Part shown: piece by piece, positions 31,260-42,564 of the stretch
How the letters are laid out: each line of letters starts with the position of its first letter
How positions within the stretch are numbered: position 1 is the first letter of the stretch
Source: Isoetes taiwanensis
Lineage: Eukaryota; Streptophyta; Lycopodiopsida; Isoetales; Isoetaceae
DNA: 64,000 nucleotides
Assembly (NCBI GenBank): GCA_021234155.1
Contig: JAJEKV010000035.1
Span: 8,942,779-9,006,778, forward strand
Reading direction: 5' to 3'
Notes under the pieces: generated by a model
Databases searched by the model: none
What the model was told of the DNA's origin: nothing
What the model saw: only the letters and a program-made list of their open reading frames with translations
Position numbers and translations under genes: made by a program

Positions 31260-32005
31260 TTTATAAGTAGGTTAGTAGAACATGCAATTAAGGGCTTTTA
31301 GAGCACAGAAATAAACTATTTGAAAACATGATACTTGGGCTTTCTCCAGTAGTATTTAACCAAGCCAAACACGCTCCATGCACATGCCTTGAAGGTAAGT
31401 TGTGTAGTCCATGCCATTGTCAGCAACAAACTGGCACTATGTCTTATCTGTACGGTAACAAAATCTGGGATAGCTTCATCAATTTATATGTCCTCTTTCT
31501 CTATGCTATGGAGTCCATTACAGAAAAACCATCAACGTAAAGAAGATATTCTGATCTTCATTCCAACTATTCTAGCAATCATCATGCCATTACCTAATAA
31601 TTTTAAGACATTTTCTTTTATTTGTGAGTGGTATTAAATGCTAGAAATAGTAACAGTTTTGTTTTATTTTCAATCAAACAAGATTTTAAATCCAGAAAAT
31701 GTCACCACTGGGTAGGCATTGTGGATTCCTCGCACACATTATATCCAGAGGGTACATATTTTCCCTGCTCTTAAATTCAATAGTTGTTGAAAAACAGTTC
31801 TTCACCGATAGTCTGTACTCATTCTTCATCTGAAACGCAGTTTTAAATTCCTTAAATCAAGACTGCATGATAATGGTTTAAACGAACATAAACCCAATAA
31901 AATGACCATAAAGACCCTACAAGCATAAAGTCAAATAAAAAATGATCAGATTCACAACCTTCGCTTGCATGAAACCTTTTTATCTATGTTTACCCAAGTT
32001 TGATA
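31260..32005. other. Gene-poor stretch
   Basis: No coding or repeat feature that I can support. Short frames near 31328-31640 have no recognisable motifs. Confidence 0.4.
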
Positions 32006-32011
32006 CCTCAA

Positions 32012-32108
32012 GGAAACACGCTGTGGTCTCTTTCTCAAAGATACGGTGTCTCAATCCCAGACATCCAAGCAGCCAATGGCACAGAAGATCCAAACTTGAT
32101 CTATGCAG
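32012..32108 (+). pseudogene. LysM domain exon fragment
   Basis: GNTLWSLSQRYGVSIPDIQA, then ANGTEDPNLIYAG and a GTAATT donor, is a nearly complete LysM motif (family pattern GDTLWSIA-KYGVS-DI-AAN). LysM domains bind N-acetylglucosamine polymers such as chitin and peptidoglycan. No signal peptide, kinase or second LysM is seen close by, so this is one exon of a gene or a captured fragment. Confidence 0.65.
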
Positions 32109-32303
32109 GTAATTGTGAATCTTTGGCATCTATATAAAGTTTGCTGTATACATCTTGAATGTATTCCATCATGAATCTATATAATTTTAGGTGATATCCT
32201 TGTCATCCCAAATGTGTAAATTGCAAGTAAAACTGTATGTAATGGAGGTTTACAAAACAGATCATCATGAGAACAGAGATAGTAAAAATCAGAAAAAACA
32301 GAC

Positions 32304-33092
32304 CCAGAGGTAATAATGCAAAGCTGCTTGTTTGGGTGTGAAAAAGCAAGATCATTTATGCCACCAACATGGGCATCAACCTGCATTTTGACGAACACTT
32401 AAGACATGAAATGGCAAAAATCAAAAATCAAAAATCAAAGGCACTTTTACCAAGTTAATCTATTGCGCCCAAATAGGGCGGGTGCCCAATTTGAAGTAAG
32501 AATATTACCTCCAAATGTTGGCGCAGATCGCCTCCTCCGTTATACAAGTATAAATGAACAATGTACTTAGAAAAGCCAACCCCTGCCAATCAATTGCACC
32601 ATCTTAGTATGTAAAACACACACATGCATAATATACGTGTGAAAACTTACCAAGCAAGGATCCATCCGAGCTCCAAACAGTCCTGTTAACTTTAACTGTG
32701 GGGTATATAAACACATTCTGTATCAAACAAGACTAGGATGTTAACTAAACAATAGCTTTAAAAATACTTACTTAACGATGAATCCAGAAGACAATGACCC
32801 GCGTGGGGCATGAAGCAAACGGATACTTTGAAGGTTCTTTGTCCCAACCTTCCCCGTGGCCAACTTCCCATATACCTATTTCATCCACATTTGTTCCATC
32901 AAAGTAGTTGTCAGTAAGTATGTAATGATGAAACTGGAAAAGATAAAGAGACTAGAAACCAATAGCAAGCAATATTGTCTTCTTAAACTGGGTGGAAGTC
33001 CATGCTCACACCACAAGATCCTTGAGAAAGGGTGTGTGCAAGTGTCTTTGGTAAATCATCCGCAGTTTAACGACGTTGGGGATGGCTTATAC
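32304..33092 (-). pseudogene. TOPLESS-like corepressor fragment, copy A (five exons)
   Basis: Five minus-strand exons in the right order code for the start of the TOPLESS WD40 region. 33092-32989 reads DDLPKTLAHTLSQGSC and VSMDFHP. 32933-32777 reads DGTNVDEIGIWEVG. 32695-32651 reads VKVNRTVWSSDGSLLG. 32582-32509 reads GVGFSKYIVHLYLYN and DLRQHLE. 32380-32304 reads VDAHVGGINDLAFSHPNKQ and LCIITSG. Splice sites mostly fit GT/AG. TOPLESS proteins are nuclear corepressors that recruit histone deacetylases. The LisH/CTLH N-terminus and the rest of the WD40 repeats are not found. An in-frame TAA sits before DDLPK, and exon 2 is frameshifted compared with copy B, so it is a broken fragment. Confidence 0.8.
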
Positions 33093-33109
33093 CTGCATTA
33101 GTCACCTGC

Positions 33110-35228
33110 AGTGAACCGGGAAGATTACAGTCTGTTGAAAAGACAACCAGTACATAAGTACTTCCAAGTTCCCAACATATTTAAAATTATCCTAGCTATC
33201 CTAAGGTGTAATCTACACCACGAGGTCTGGGCCTTGTACACTTCAAAATGTGCTCAGAGTCAGCAGACTGGTAATCAATAGGACTGCATTTAAGCACTGA
33301 GATATGAGGCAACCAAGATAAATGAGAATGCAGGATCGTCAAAACCCCTGTGGCATCTATCTGGTGAGTCTACCTTACTCTGCACAGCAACAAATCTGCA
33401 TGCTTACCATTCACAGATGGAAAAGAAAATGGACCGGTTTGTTTGAAGTAGAGCATCACGCATCACTGGATACCTGTAGTTGAGCAGTGTTTTCAACCAG
33501 AAATAACGTAAAGGATACCTTTCATAGTCCTGATTATACCAATGGTATTGCAAGAAACATCCAAGGCAAGAGCAAGAAACATCTGTATTTGCAAGCTTTA
33601 GACTTCCATCTCCATTAAATCTGACTACTGCATCTAGCTCTCCCTCAAACTATGGCAGTGCCGGGTTAGCCAGTTCCCACACGGCGTCACCAGCAATGGC
33701 GACCGCCAGTTTACAGGCAACAGTAGGTTTGGAGCAGTTTTCGCATATCCTGGGCATATTCCTGCATATACTTAGAATATGCTGGAAACCCACATGAGCG
33801 AGCCTAGGGGCAACCCAAAAGTTTAATTACCCGAAAGTCTACGCATTAAATCCAGAACCCTTTGACATTTTGAGGCCACACATACAGCACTTGCCTAAGA
33901 TCAGACAAAACCAAGCATATTTGAAGTATTGTTCTAAGGAGGAGGTGCTGGACGGAATAATGTTTGCCTGGTAGCTCCACAAAATCGGGCAACCATTGAA
34001 TGGTAAGAGAAGAGCCATTCAAATGCACGAGTGGTAACAAAATCATAAAGTAACGGTGTGTTCATTCTGTACTCCTGATATTGAATCTTCCACCTTGGCA
34101 ATGGTACCATAATGCCCTCTAATTTCTTTATTTTCCATACCAGTCATATAGACTGAGCTCATTCTGCACAAAGCAAAGATATCACATGTTGCTCTAGGCA
34201 AGAAATATCAACCTGTTAAGCATATGATCTTGTTTGCACTACTTTGAATTTTATTTTCACTTCAACAAAATAACCTCATTTCCAAATAAGTCATATAGAC
34301 TGAGCTGATTCTGCACAAGCTTATTTCCATACATGTTGCTGTAGGCAAGAAATACCAATCTGTTAAAAATATCATCTTGTTTGCACTACTTTAAAATTAA
34401 AATTTATTTTCACTTCAATGAAATAAACTTATATGCCAAAAGTGATTCGCGGATAAAATCCATGCACGATCTAGTAGATCTTATCCACAATGCATACAGC
34501 TGCTGCAAATGAGACATACAAAGAAACATGAGCTAAAAGGACCTGAAGATGAAGATAGAGAAAAGGCTTTTTTCTTAAGCCAATTTGAGGCAATAGAGTT
34601 GCCTCTGTGTTATTGCACGTCTATCCATGGCTTTTAATGCAAAATCTTGAAACATGACATGGATAAGATGAAATGAATCATGACCAAATCTATGTGGATA
34701 TTCTTTTACCCTGCCTCGCATGATTTCAATTCAAAAGTTTCGGACCCAGCTCATCCACAAGGAGCTGGACAGGGATGAATATTGATATGAGTGATAGAAT
34801 AAGCAAAATATTGCAGATGGCAAGCTGTTGTCTCATGTTCATGTGTTAGAGATTCTGCAAAAAATGCACCACTTAGAGCTTGAGCCTATCTACAAATATG
34901 GTCTTTAATCGCATAAACAATTGAACTCCATACAGGAAGATGTTTAACTAAGTTTTTCATGAAGAAACATATTAGTTTTTCTACTGCGAATACGTGAAGT
35001 AAACAGGAAAACAGCATAATAAATACAAGATGCATGGGAAGAATTACATGATATACTCTGAAAGTTCACTTGCTGGAAAACAGTAGAATGTCGGAATTAC
35101 CATGGATGCAATGCACTATGATCAACATATGTCTTATCCCCACTCCGCATACATGCATCCGTTTGAATTACCCTAGAATGCTGCTAAGCAAATATCTTTT
35201 AGATGATACTTGAACTCTTACAAAATAT
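33110..35228. other. Non-coding part of tandem unit A with one unknown frame
   Basis: Mostly AT-rich, intron-like DNA. A plus-strand patch at about 33700-33973 (ASLQATVGLEQF, then PEPFDILRPHIQHLP and SKEEVLDGIMFAW with a TAG) looks like protein but is broken in unit A. In unit B (36448-36642) the last 64 codons are open. I do not recognise it. Confidence 0.4.
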
Positions 35229-35230
35229 AG

Positions 35231-35759
35231 TACTTAGAAAAGCCAACCCCTGCCAATCAATTGCACCATCTTAGTATGTAAAACACACACATGCATAATA
35301 TAATGTGTGAAAACTTACCAAGCAAGGATCCATCCGAGCTCCAAACAGTCCTGTTAACTTTAACTGTGGGGTATATAAACACATTCTGTATCAAACAAGA
35401 CTAGGATGTTAACTAAACAATAGCTTTAAAAATACTTACTTAACGATGAATCCAGAAGACAATGACCTGCGTAGGCATGAAGCAAACGGATACTTTGAAG
35501 GTTCTTTGTCCCAACCTTTCCCGTGGGCCAACTTCCCATATACCTATTTCATCCACATTTGTTCCATCAAAGTAGTTGTCAGTAAGTATGTAATGATGAA
35601 ACTGGAAAAGATAAAGAGACTAGAAACCAATAGCAAGCAATATTGTCTTCTTAAACTGGGTGGAAGTCCATGCTCACACCACAAGATCCTTGAGAAAGGG
35701 TGTGTGCAAGTGTCTTTTGGTAAATCATCCGCAGTTTAACGACGTTGGGGATGGCTTAT
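35231..35759 (-). pseudogene. TOPLESS-like fragment, copy B (truncated by the duplication junction)
   Basis: It repeats the exons of copy A, except that the GVGFSKYIVHLY exon is cut at the junction (35231) and the LAFSHPNK exon is absent. The IWEVG exon is in frame here (WEVGPRERLGQRTFKV), while copy A has small shifts at the same place. The sequence before DDLPK carries the same in-frame TAA as copy A. Confidence 0.75.
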
Positions 35760-36447
35760 ACCTGCATTAGTCACCTGCAGTGAACCGGGAAGATTACAGT
35801 CTGTTGAAAAAGACAACCAGTACATAAGTACTTCCAAGTTCCCAACATATTTAAAATTATCCTAGCTATCCTAAGGTGTAATCTACACCACGAGGTCTGG
35901 GCCTTGTACACTTCAAAATGTGCTCAGTGTCAGCAGACTGGTAATCAATAGGACTGCATTTAAGCACTGAGATATGAGGCAACCAAGATCAATGAGAATG
36001 CAGGATCGTCAAAACCCCTGTGGCATCTATCTGGTGAGTCTACCTTACTCTGCACAGCAACAAATCTGCATGCTTACCATTCACAGATGGAAAAGAAAAT
36101 GGACCGGTTTGTTTGAAGTAGAGCATCACGCATCACTGGATACCTGTAGTTGAGCAGTGTTTTCAACCAGAAATAACGTAAAGGATACCTTTCATAGTCC
36201 TGATTATACCAATGGTATTGCAAGAAACATCCAAGGCAAGAGCAAGAAACATCTGTATTTGCAAGCTTTCGACTTCCATCTCCATTAAATCTGACTACTG
36301 CATCTAGCTCTCCTCAAACTATGGCAGTGCCGGTTAGCCAGTTCCCACACCGGCCGCCCAGCAATGGCGACCGCCAGTTTACAGGCAACAGTAGGTTTGG
36401 AGCAGTTTTCGGCATATCCTGGGCATATTCCTGCATATACTTAGAAT

Positions 36448-36642
36448 ATGCTGGAAACCCACATGAGCGCGAGCCTAGGGGCAACCCAAAAGTTTAATTA
36501 CCCGAAAGTCTCGTACAATCCAGAACCCTTTGACATTTTGAGGCCACACATACAGCACTTGCCTAAGATCGGACAAAACCAAGCATATTTGAAGTATCGT
36601 TCTAAGGAGGAGGTGCTGGACGGAATAATGTTTGCCTGGTAG
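36448..36642 (+). CDS. Unrecognised open frame in tandem unit B
   Basis: The frame has 64 codons, with FNYPKVSYNPEPFDILRP and HLPKIGQNQAYLKYRSKEEV. The composition is protein-like and the frame ends in a natural TAG. Unit A has the same sequence with substitutions and frame damage at the 5' side. It could be the 3' part of a small gene whose upstream part lies near 36320-36447. I do not know the family. Confidence 0.35.
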   Translation: MLETHMSASLGATQKFNYPKVSYNPEPFDILRPHIQHLPKIGQNQAYLKYRSKEEVLDGIMFAW

Positions 36643-37924
36643 CTCCACAAAATCGGGCAACCATTGAATGGTAAGAGAAGAGCCATTCAAATGCACGAGT
36701 GGTAACAAAATCATAAAAAGTAACGGTGTGTTCATTCTGTACTCCTGATATTGAATCTTCCACCTTGGCAATGGTACCATAATGCCCTCTAATTTCTTTA
36801 TTTTCCATACCAGTCATATAGACTGAGCTCATTCTGCACAAAGCAAAGATATCACATGTTGCTCTAGGCAAGAAATATCAACCTGTTAAGCATATGATCT
36901 TGTTTGCACTACTTTTGAATTTTATTTTCACTTCAACAAAATAACCTCATTTCCAAATAAGTCATATAGACTGAGCTGATTCTGCACAAGCTTATTTCCA
37001 TACATGTTGCTGTAGGCAAGAAATACCAATCTGTTAAAAATATCATCTTGTTTGCACTACTTTAAAATTAAAATTTATTTTCACTTCAATGAAATAAACT
37101 TATATGCCAAAAGTGATTCGCGGATAAAATCCATGCACGATCTAGTAGATCTTATCCACAATGCATACAGCTGCTGCAAATGAGACATACAAAGAAACAT
37201 GAGCTAAAAGGACCTGAAGATGAAGATAGAGAAAAGGCTTTTTTCTTAAGCCAATTTGAGGCAATAGAGTTGCCTCTGTGTTATTGCACGTCTATCCATG
37301 GCTTTTAATGCAAAATCTTGAAACATGACATGGATAAGATGAAATGAATCATGACCAAATCTATGTGGATATTCTTTTACCTGCCTCGCATGATTTCAAT
37401 TCAAAAGTTTCACGGACCCAGCTCATCCACAAGGAGCTGGACAGGGATGAATATTGATATGAGTGATAGAATAAGCAAAATATTGCAGATGGCAAGCTGT
37501 TGTCTCATGTTCATGTGTTAGAGATTCTGCAAAAAATGCACCACTTAGAGCTTGAGCCTATCTACAAATATGGTCTTTAATCGCATAAACAATTGAACTC
37601 CATACAGGAAGATGTTTAACTAAGTTTTTCATGAAGAAACATATTAGTTTTTCTACTGCGAATACGTGAAGTAAACAGGAAATCAGCATAATAAATACAA
37701 GATGCATGGGAAGAATTACATGATATACTCTGAAAGTTCACTTGCTGGAAAACAGTAGAATGTCGGAATTACCATGGATGCAATGCACTATGATCAACAT
37801 ATGTCTTATCCCCACTCCGCATACATGCATCCTAGGTCTCCAGATGTTTGAATTACCCTAGAATGCTGCTAAGCAAATATCTTTTAGATGATACTTGAAC
37901 TCTTACAAAATATAGTTCATGAGG

Positions 37925-38090
37925 GACAGAAAGTACCTCTAGATTACAGCAACATTGTGGACCTTCTCGCCAATGCTCTTCAAGTAATCGTACGAAAATT
38001 CTTTCCACGAATGTTGTCAAGTGCTATATCAACATCAGAGGATTTCTTCTCCAAAATCTGGAACAATGATTTGATGCACAAGTTGAGGCA
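37925..38090 (-). pseudogene. tRNA CCA-adding enzyme fragment
   Basis: On the minus strand, KSSDVDIALDNIRGKNF (about 38045-37995) matches the conserved (G)K(E)SDDIDIALDN catalytic block of class II tRNA nucleotidyltransferases. After a frame change come YLKSIGEKVHNVAVI and a stop. The Asp pair of the active-site motif is kept as D-V-D. The enzyme adds CCA to tRNA ends. Only this patch is present, frameshifted and ending in a stop, so it is a fragment. Confidence 0.55.
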
Positions 38091-38109
38091 GCAAAAAGAG
38101 CTGCGGTAG

Positions 38110-38545
38110 AACAAAACATTAGTACAAAAATTCTTTTGACAAAAAGAACAACGGGGTTGTTAACAACTTGGCCAGAGTAAATGAAAATACAGCACACCGT
38201 TAGAAGCAGATGGAGAAATAAAAATGGGCGATAATTGTGATAACCTATCGTGCATGGCATTTCTCCAAAGCTTATTTTGGAGAAGATATTTTCAGAAGAC
38301 ATACTATTTTCAGCACTGCTGTTCTACATTCTGCCTTGAATGGCGTTCTCAAAAACTAAATCTAGGAAAGACGTTTTTAGTAATCGATCCTAGAATACCA
38401 TTTTTCCCGCCCTACATTCGTGGACTAAAGTGTAAAAGGCAACGATCTGGGCCTTTAGATCAAAAAGTGCAGAATATTCTGACCTAACTAAAAACATAGT
38501 TTGTGTTTGCGCATTTACCAGACAAGATCACGTACGAGAGAAGCG
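38110..38545. other. Upstream region of the CPL4-like gene
   Basis: About 430 bases with no supported coding. The frame of the gene is open from 38501 (MCLRIYQTRSR), but the ATG at 38546 fits the family better. No clear TATA box is visible within 100 bases. Confidence 0.4.
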
Positions 38546-39658
38546 ATGGAAATAGTCGGAGCCATGGAATTGGACAGCGTAGAGGCAGCTCTGGAACGGA
38601 ATATGGAGCTCGAACAACTTCTCGCTCAAAAGAAGCTGTATCTTGTTCTTGACTTAGATCACACCCTTCTCAACACTGTTGGCATCGATCAGTTAGACGC
38701 TGAAGAAAAAGAGTATATCTTGCAAAATTATTTTTCACGTCAAAGGAAAGTAATCAACGCTGATATTGTGCAAGGATCAGACCAGTTTTACCATTTAGAT
38801 CATTGGAAGTATTGGACAAAGCTTCGGCCTTTCGTGCACCAGTTTCTGGAGGAGGCCAGCCAGATGTTCGAGTTATATATACATACCATGGGTGAGATGA
38901 ATTATGCTTTAGCCATGGCTGGTTTACTCGATCCTAAGCTGCAGTATTTTCAAGGGAGAATCATCTCCAGTCATGGTAAGAAATGCAAGGACTTGGATGC
39001 CTTTCTTGGAGTAGAACATGCCACTTTGATACTAGATGATTCAAGAAGAATGTGGCCACAACATCAAGCCAACTTGTTGGAGGTGGAACGTTATCATTTT
39101 TTCAGCTCTAGTTGCAAGGACTTCAAACTTGAAGAGCCTTCTTTAACTCAACAACATAGGGATGAGAGCGAAATCGAAGGCAATCTCGCTAGAATACTCG
39201 ATGTTCTTCGCAAGGTGCATGAAGAATTCTTTAAATCATCAGATGAAGATATTAGTGTTACTCAAGTGGTGCGAAAGATGAAGAAAAGAGTGCTACAAGG
39301 TTGCCATGTTCTCTTTGATGGAGTGAGTAAACGACTTAGGGGTTCCTTGAAGCACCAGATAAAGGCTCTTGGTGCGACGTGTCATGATATTATGGATGTC
39401 TCAGTCACCCATGTCATATCCTATGTAGATAACATTGATGAAGAGAAGAGCATGTGGGCAAAGGCAAATGGATGTTTCTTAGTGCACCCTAATTGGCTGC
39501 AAGCTGCTCAGTATGTTTGGAAGCGTCCAGAGGAACAAGATTATCCTATTACTTGGTTTCCCATCTTCTATCCTTGTTATCCAACTGTTGGTGTTGCTAC
39601 TAATGATGATGTAGTGGATGAGCAAAAAAGCAAAAAAGGAAGCAAAAAAAAAAAATGA
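38546..39658 (+). CDS. CPL4-like RNA polymerase II CTD phosphatase (FCPH + BRCT)
   Basis: A 370-residue protein in one uninterrupted frame. The FCP1-homology domain starts with LYLVLDLDHTLLNTVG (catalytic D36-x-D38-x-T40), then WTKLRPFVHQFLEEAS and MFELYIHTMGEMNYAL, and LILDDSRRMWPQHQANL near residue 160. A BRCT domain follows at about residues 250-340 (CHVLFDGVSKRLRG, HVISYVDN, FLVHPNWLQAAQYVWKR). The end is lysine-rich (SKKGSKKKK), a likely nuclear signal. The order matches plant CPL4 and the C-terminal half of CPL3, which remove phosphate from the RNA polymerase II tail. The lack of introns is unusual for plant CPL genes and may mean a retrocopy. A decayed copy lies at 42565-43450. Confidence 0.85.
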   Translation: MEIVGAMELDSVEAALERNMELEQLLAQKKLYLVLDLDHTLLNTVGIDQLDAEEKEYILQNYFSRQRKVINADIVQGSDQFYHLDHWKYWTKLRPFVHQFLEEASQMFELYIHTMGEMNYALAMAGLLDPKLQYFQGRIISSHGKKCKDLDAFLGVEHATLILDDSRRMWPQHQANLLEVERYHFFSSSCKDFKLEEPSLTQQHRDESEIEGNLARILDVLRKVHEEFFKSSDEDISVTQVVRKMKKRVLQGCHVLFDGVSKRLRGSLKHQIKALGATCHDIMDVSVTHVISYVDNIDEEKSMWAKANGCFLVHPNWLQAAQYVWKRPEEQDYPITWFPIFYPCYPTVGVATNDDVVDEQKSKKGSKKKK

Positions 39659-39889
39659 TGCCAAGCCGCGATGAAACTTTCACAAGCTTGGAGGACATTC
39701 GATGATAAGAGAGAATCTTCTCAAATTCTTCATCAGAAGGTGAATGTTCTGAGAATGTCCCCTTTTGTAATACCATGCTCTTAGTATTTGAGTGTCATAG
39801 CACAAGTAGAGAGCTATGGATATAGAGGCATCTTCATCAAAACATAAGAAGAGCAACATGATTAAGAGAAAGCTGAATGGTGACATGTA

Positions 39890-40140
39890 AGATATGGTTT
39901 CTTTTAAAACATCAAAAGGAATAACGCAATTTGTGAAGGTTATGCAAAGGATGAAGTATAATTCTATGGAAAGGCTTGGGAAAGCAAGAATTACTCAAGC
40001 TATTCTTTTGATTTTTTTAAGATGGAAGTTAATGATTTATTTTGGAGAGACCAAATGCAATATTGATGTTGCATCAACATTGGCTCCATCAAACAACTTG
40101 TATATTTATTCATTCAATGTATTTCCTTATTGTGAAATTA
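39890..40140. repeat. Flank downstream of the CPL4-like gene, duplicated at 43697-43945
   Basis: The open frame beginning MVSFKTSKGITQFVKVMQRM recurs at 43701 with similar wording, so the duplication of the CPL4-like gene includes its 3' flank. I cannot tell whether this small frame is coding. Confidence 0.5.
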
Positions 40141-41450
40141 GCATCTTCTATTTTGACATCCTTTTAGCCATGAATTTGTCCTTTAGAGCACCTTTTTTTT
40201 GTGTCTATATAGGCATATGTAGGAAATGGTGGTGTTGTGAGTTATGGGTTTGCTGCGAAATTTTCTAAAGGTTAAATGTAGTCTTAAACATTGTTTGAAA
40301 ACGTGTCTTGCTATACCTCATCAATACTTTGAGTTGCTAATATGTAACAAATGAAATGCAATAATTTTGATTTTATTCAGCAAATAATTTTTATTGTTTA
40401 GAGAATTGAAGAAAAATGATATGGTAAGGCAAAGGGTTGGGTGGAAAGCTAAAACGGTTGGTGGAAACTCTTACAAGTTCTAGTGCCCTTAAGATACAAA
40501 CCACCAATAATAATAGTACATCCAACATTCTTAATGCATTTTATAGTATCATGAAAATAATCGTTGATAAATGGGTATGTGAACCTACAACAAGGGACCC
40601 TTTGTACATGCTTTAAAGATAAACACACATTTCTGTAACTTAAAAAGATTTTTCATAGCAATACAAGATAGAGGAAGACGAGGTCCTTTAGAAGTGACCT
40701 CAATATGTTAGACACAACTTCCATCTTTCTAATTTTCCAAATTTTAAGCTTGGTGATCATCTACACCTTTCAATTTTTTTAATTTTTGAACCGCTCTCAT
40801 TTTGTGAAATTAGCATCTTCTATTTCGACACCCTTTTAGCTATGAATTTGTCCTTTAGAGCACCTTTTTTTGTGTCTATATAGCCATATGTAGGAAATGG
40901 TGGTGTTGTGAGTTATAAGTTTGCTATGAAATTTTCTAAAGGTTAAATGTAGTCTTAAACATTGTTTAGAAAATGTGTGCTTGCTATACCGGCATCAATA
41001 CTTTGAGTTGCTAATAAGTAGCAAATGAAATGCAATAATTTTGATTTTATTCAGCAAACAATTTTTATTGTCTAGAGAATTGAATAAAAATGATATGGCT
41101 TTAGGCAAAGGGTTGGGTGGAAAGCTGGAACGGTTGGTGGAAACTCTTACAAGTTCTAGTGCCCTTAAGATACAAACCACCAACAGTAGTAGTACATCCA
41201 ACATTCTTAATGCATTTTATAGCATCATGAAAATAATCATTGATAAATGGGTCTGTGAACCTACAAGAAGGGACCTTTTTACATGCTTTACAGATAAACA
41301 CACATTTGTGTAACTTAAAAAAGATTTTTCATAGCAATACAAGATAGCGGAAGAGGAGGTCCTTTAGAAATGACCTCACGACTTCCATCTTTCTAATTTT
41401 CCAAATTTTAAGCTTGGTGATCATCTACACCTTTCATTTTTTTGTTTTTC
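40141..41450. repeat. About 670-bp tandem duplication, two units
   Basis: Unit one starts at GCATCTTCTATTTTGACATC (40141) and unit two at GCATCTTCTATTTCGACACC (40812). They share TTAAATGTAGTCTTAAACA, TTTGATTTTATTCAGCAAA and ACATCCAACATTCTTAATGC. A third relative is at about 43950-44600, downstream of the second CPL4-like copy. There is no coding evidence. Confidence 0.8.
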
Positions 41451-42560
41451 AGTGGTAGACATTTAAACTTTATGTATAGAAGTTACACATTGGAGTGACC
41501 TTAAAATTATATATTAACTATTGGGTTATGTGGATTGAGAATGTTTGATCTTAAGATAATTTATCGACACATTAATGGCAGTTGATCTTAAATCTCGACC
41601 TCCCATATATTGTTAAGCCCTATGGCACCCCTTTTTACCGTTGACTATGGGTACACGCAGATAGCTGGGGTAATTTTTGTGCACTCCAAGCACCCCATTA
41701 GGATAGCATCATGACATTCATTTAATAATAAAGTTTTATGAAATCTTTTACCCTTCATTTTAATTTCTTTGCACTTCACTTTTCTCCAAATAGAGGTTCA
41801 AGATGGCTTGCCAAGTCAGCACCTGTTTGTGAAAGGACGATCACAAAGGGAACGTACCATCATTTTGGAGCAAATAATAATTACAAGGTGTAATTCTAGA
41901 GCCGCCCTTTTAAAATGAGTTACTTGAAGTTATATGATGAGGAACCTACTTGTTGGCACTATTCTAAGAGAAGCAAATAGTAAGTCTTTTTATGCCCCAT
42001 TTTTAGTCCCCCTTTCTATCTAAATCAAGGGGCGATTTTTCTTGCTTAGAAGATGAGGTTTGCTACAACAGCTCAGAGTTTCACACGAGTACGTGAGACG
42101 CCAAATGAGGGAAGGGATCCAAAATCCTCAAGGGATGATTGGGGATTGACAATTTCTTAACAATATGGTCCACAGATTTGAAGGGTGGTAAGATCAAATT
42201 GCACCAAGTTAGGCCCTAATTTGCTAATGACCGGATGATTTGGTTTATAAGATATACCGGTTTGGCTTAAAAACAAAAGAAGCTAGAACTATTTTTGCTA
42301 GAGCCTTTGCCTCACGAAAATACTAGACGTGCCTTAGCTAATCCTCCCAAGCATAAGCTTAATTGGGCCCTTTTGCATGGCATACTCAAAGCCTCCAAAA
42401 AAGAAATACAAGGAAAAGAACAAGTAGGGAAGAGACTATTGTGACTAGCGTTGCAAGAAGTATCACATTAATGGAAGATGAGCGAAGTGCATTAAAGATG
42501 AAGTCACGGACTTTAGACCGTGAATTGAAGGCAAAGAAGAAGGTTCTTGTTGCATTGAAT
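41450..42560. other. Unassigned stretch with one short frame
   Basis: No repeats or known proteins. A charged, helix-like frame at about 42370-42600 (LMEDERSALKMKSRTLDREL) runs into the decayed CPL4-like copy. It might be a coiled-coil exon, but this is unsupported. Confidence 0.4.
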
Positions 42561-42564
42561 GGTC

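Larger units (their letters stand above)
32564..37916. repeat. 2.67-kb direct tandem duplication (two units)
   Basis: Unit A (32564-35230) and unit B (35231-37916) are almost identical along their length. They join at TATAG|TACTTAGAAAAGCC, and unit B ends where TATAGT continues into a new flank. The left breakpoint lies inside a TOPLESS-like exon. Differences are few small indels, including 14 extra bases near 37833 in unit B. The duplication is recent. Confidence 0.9.
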
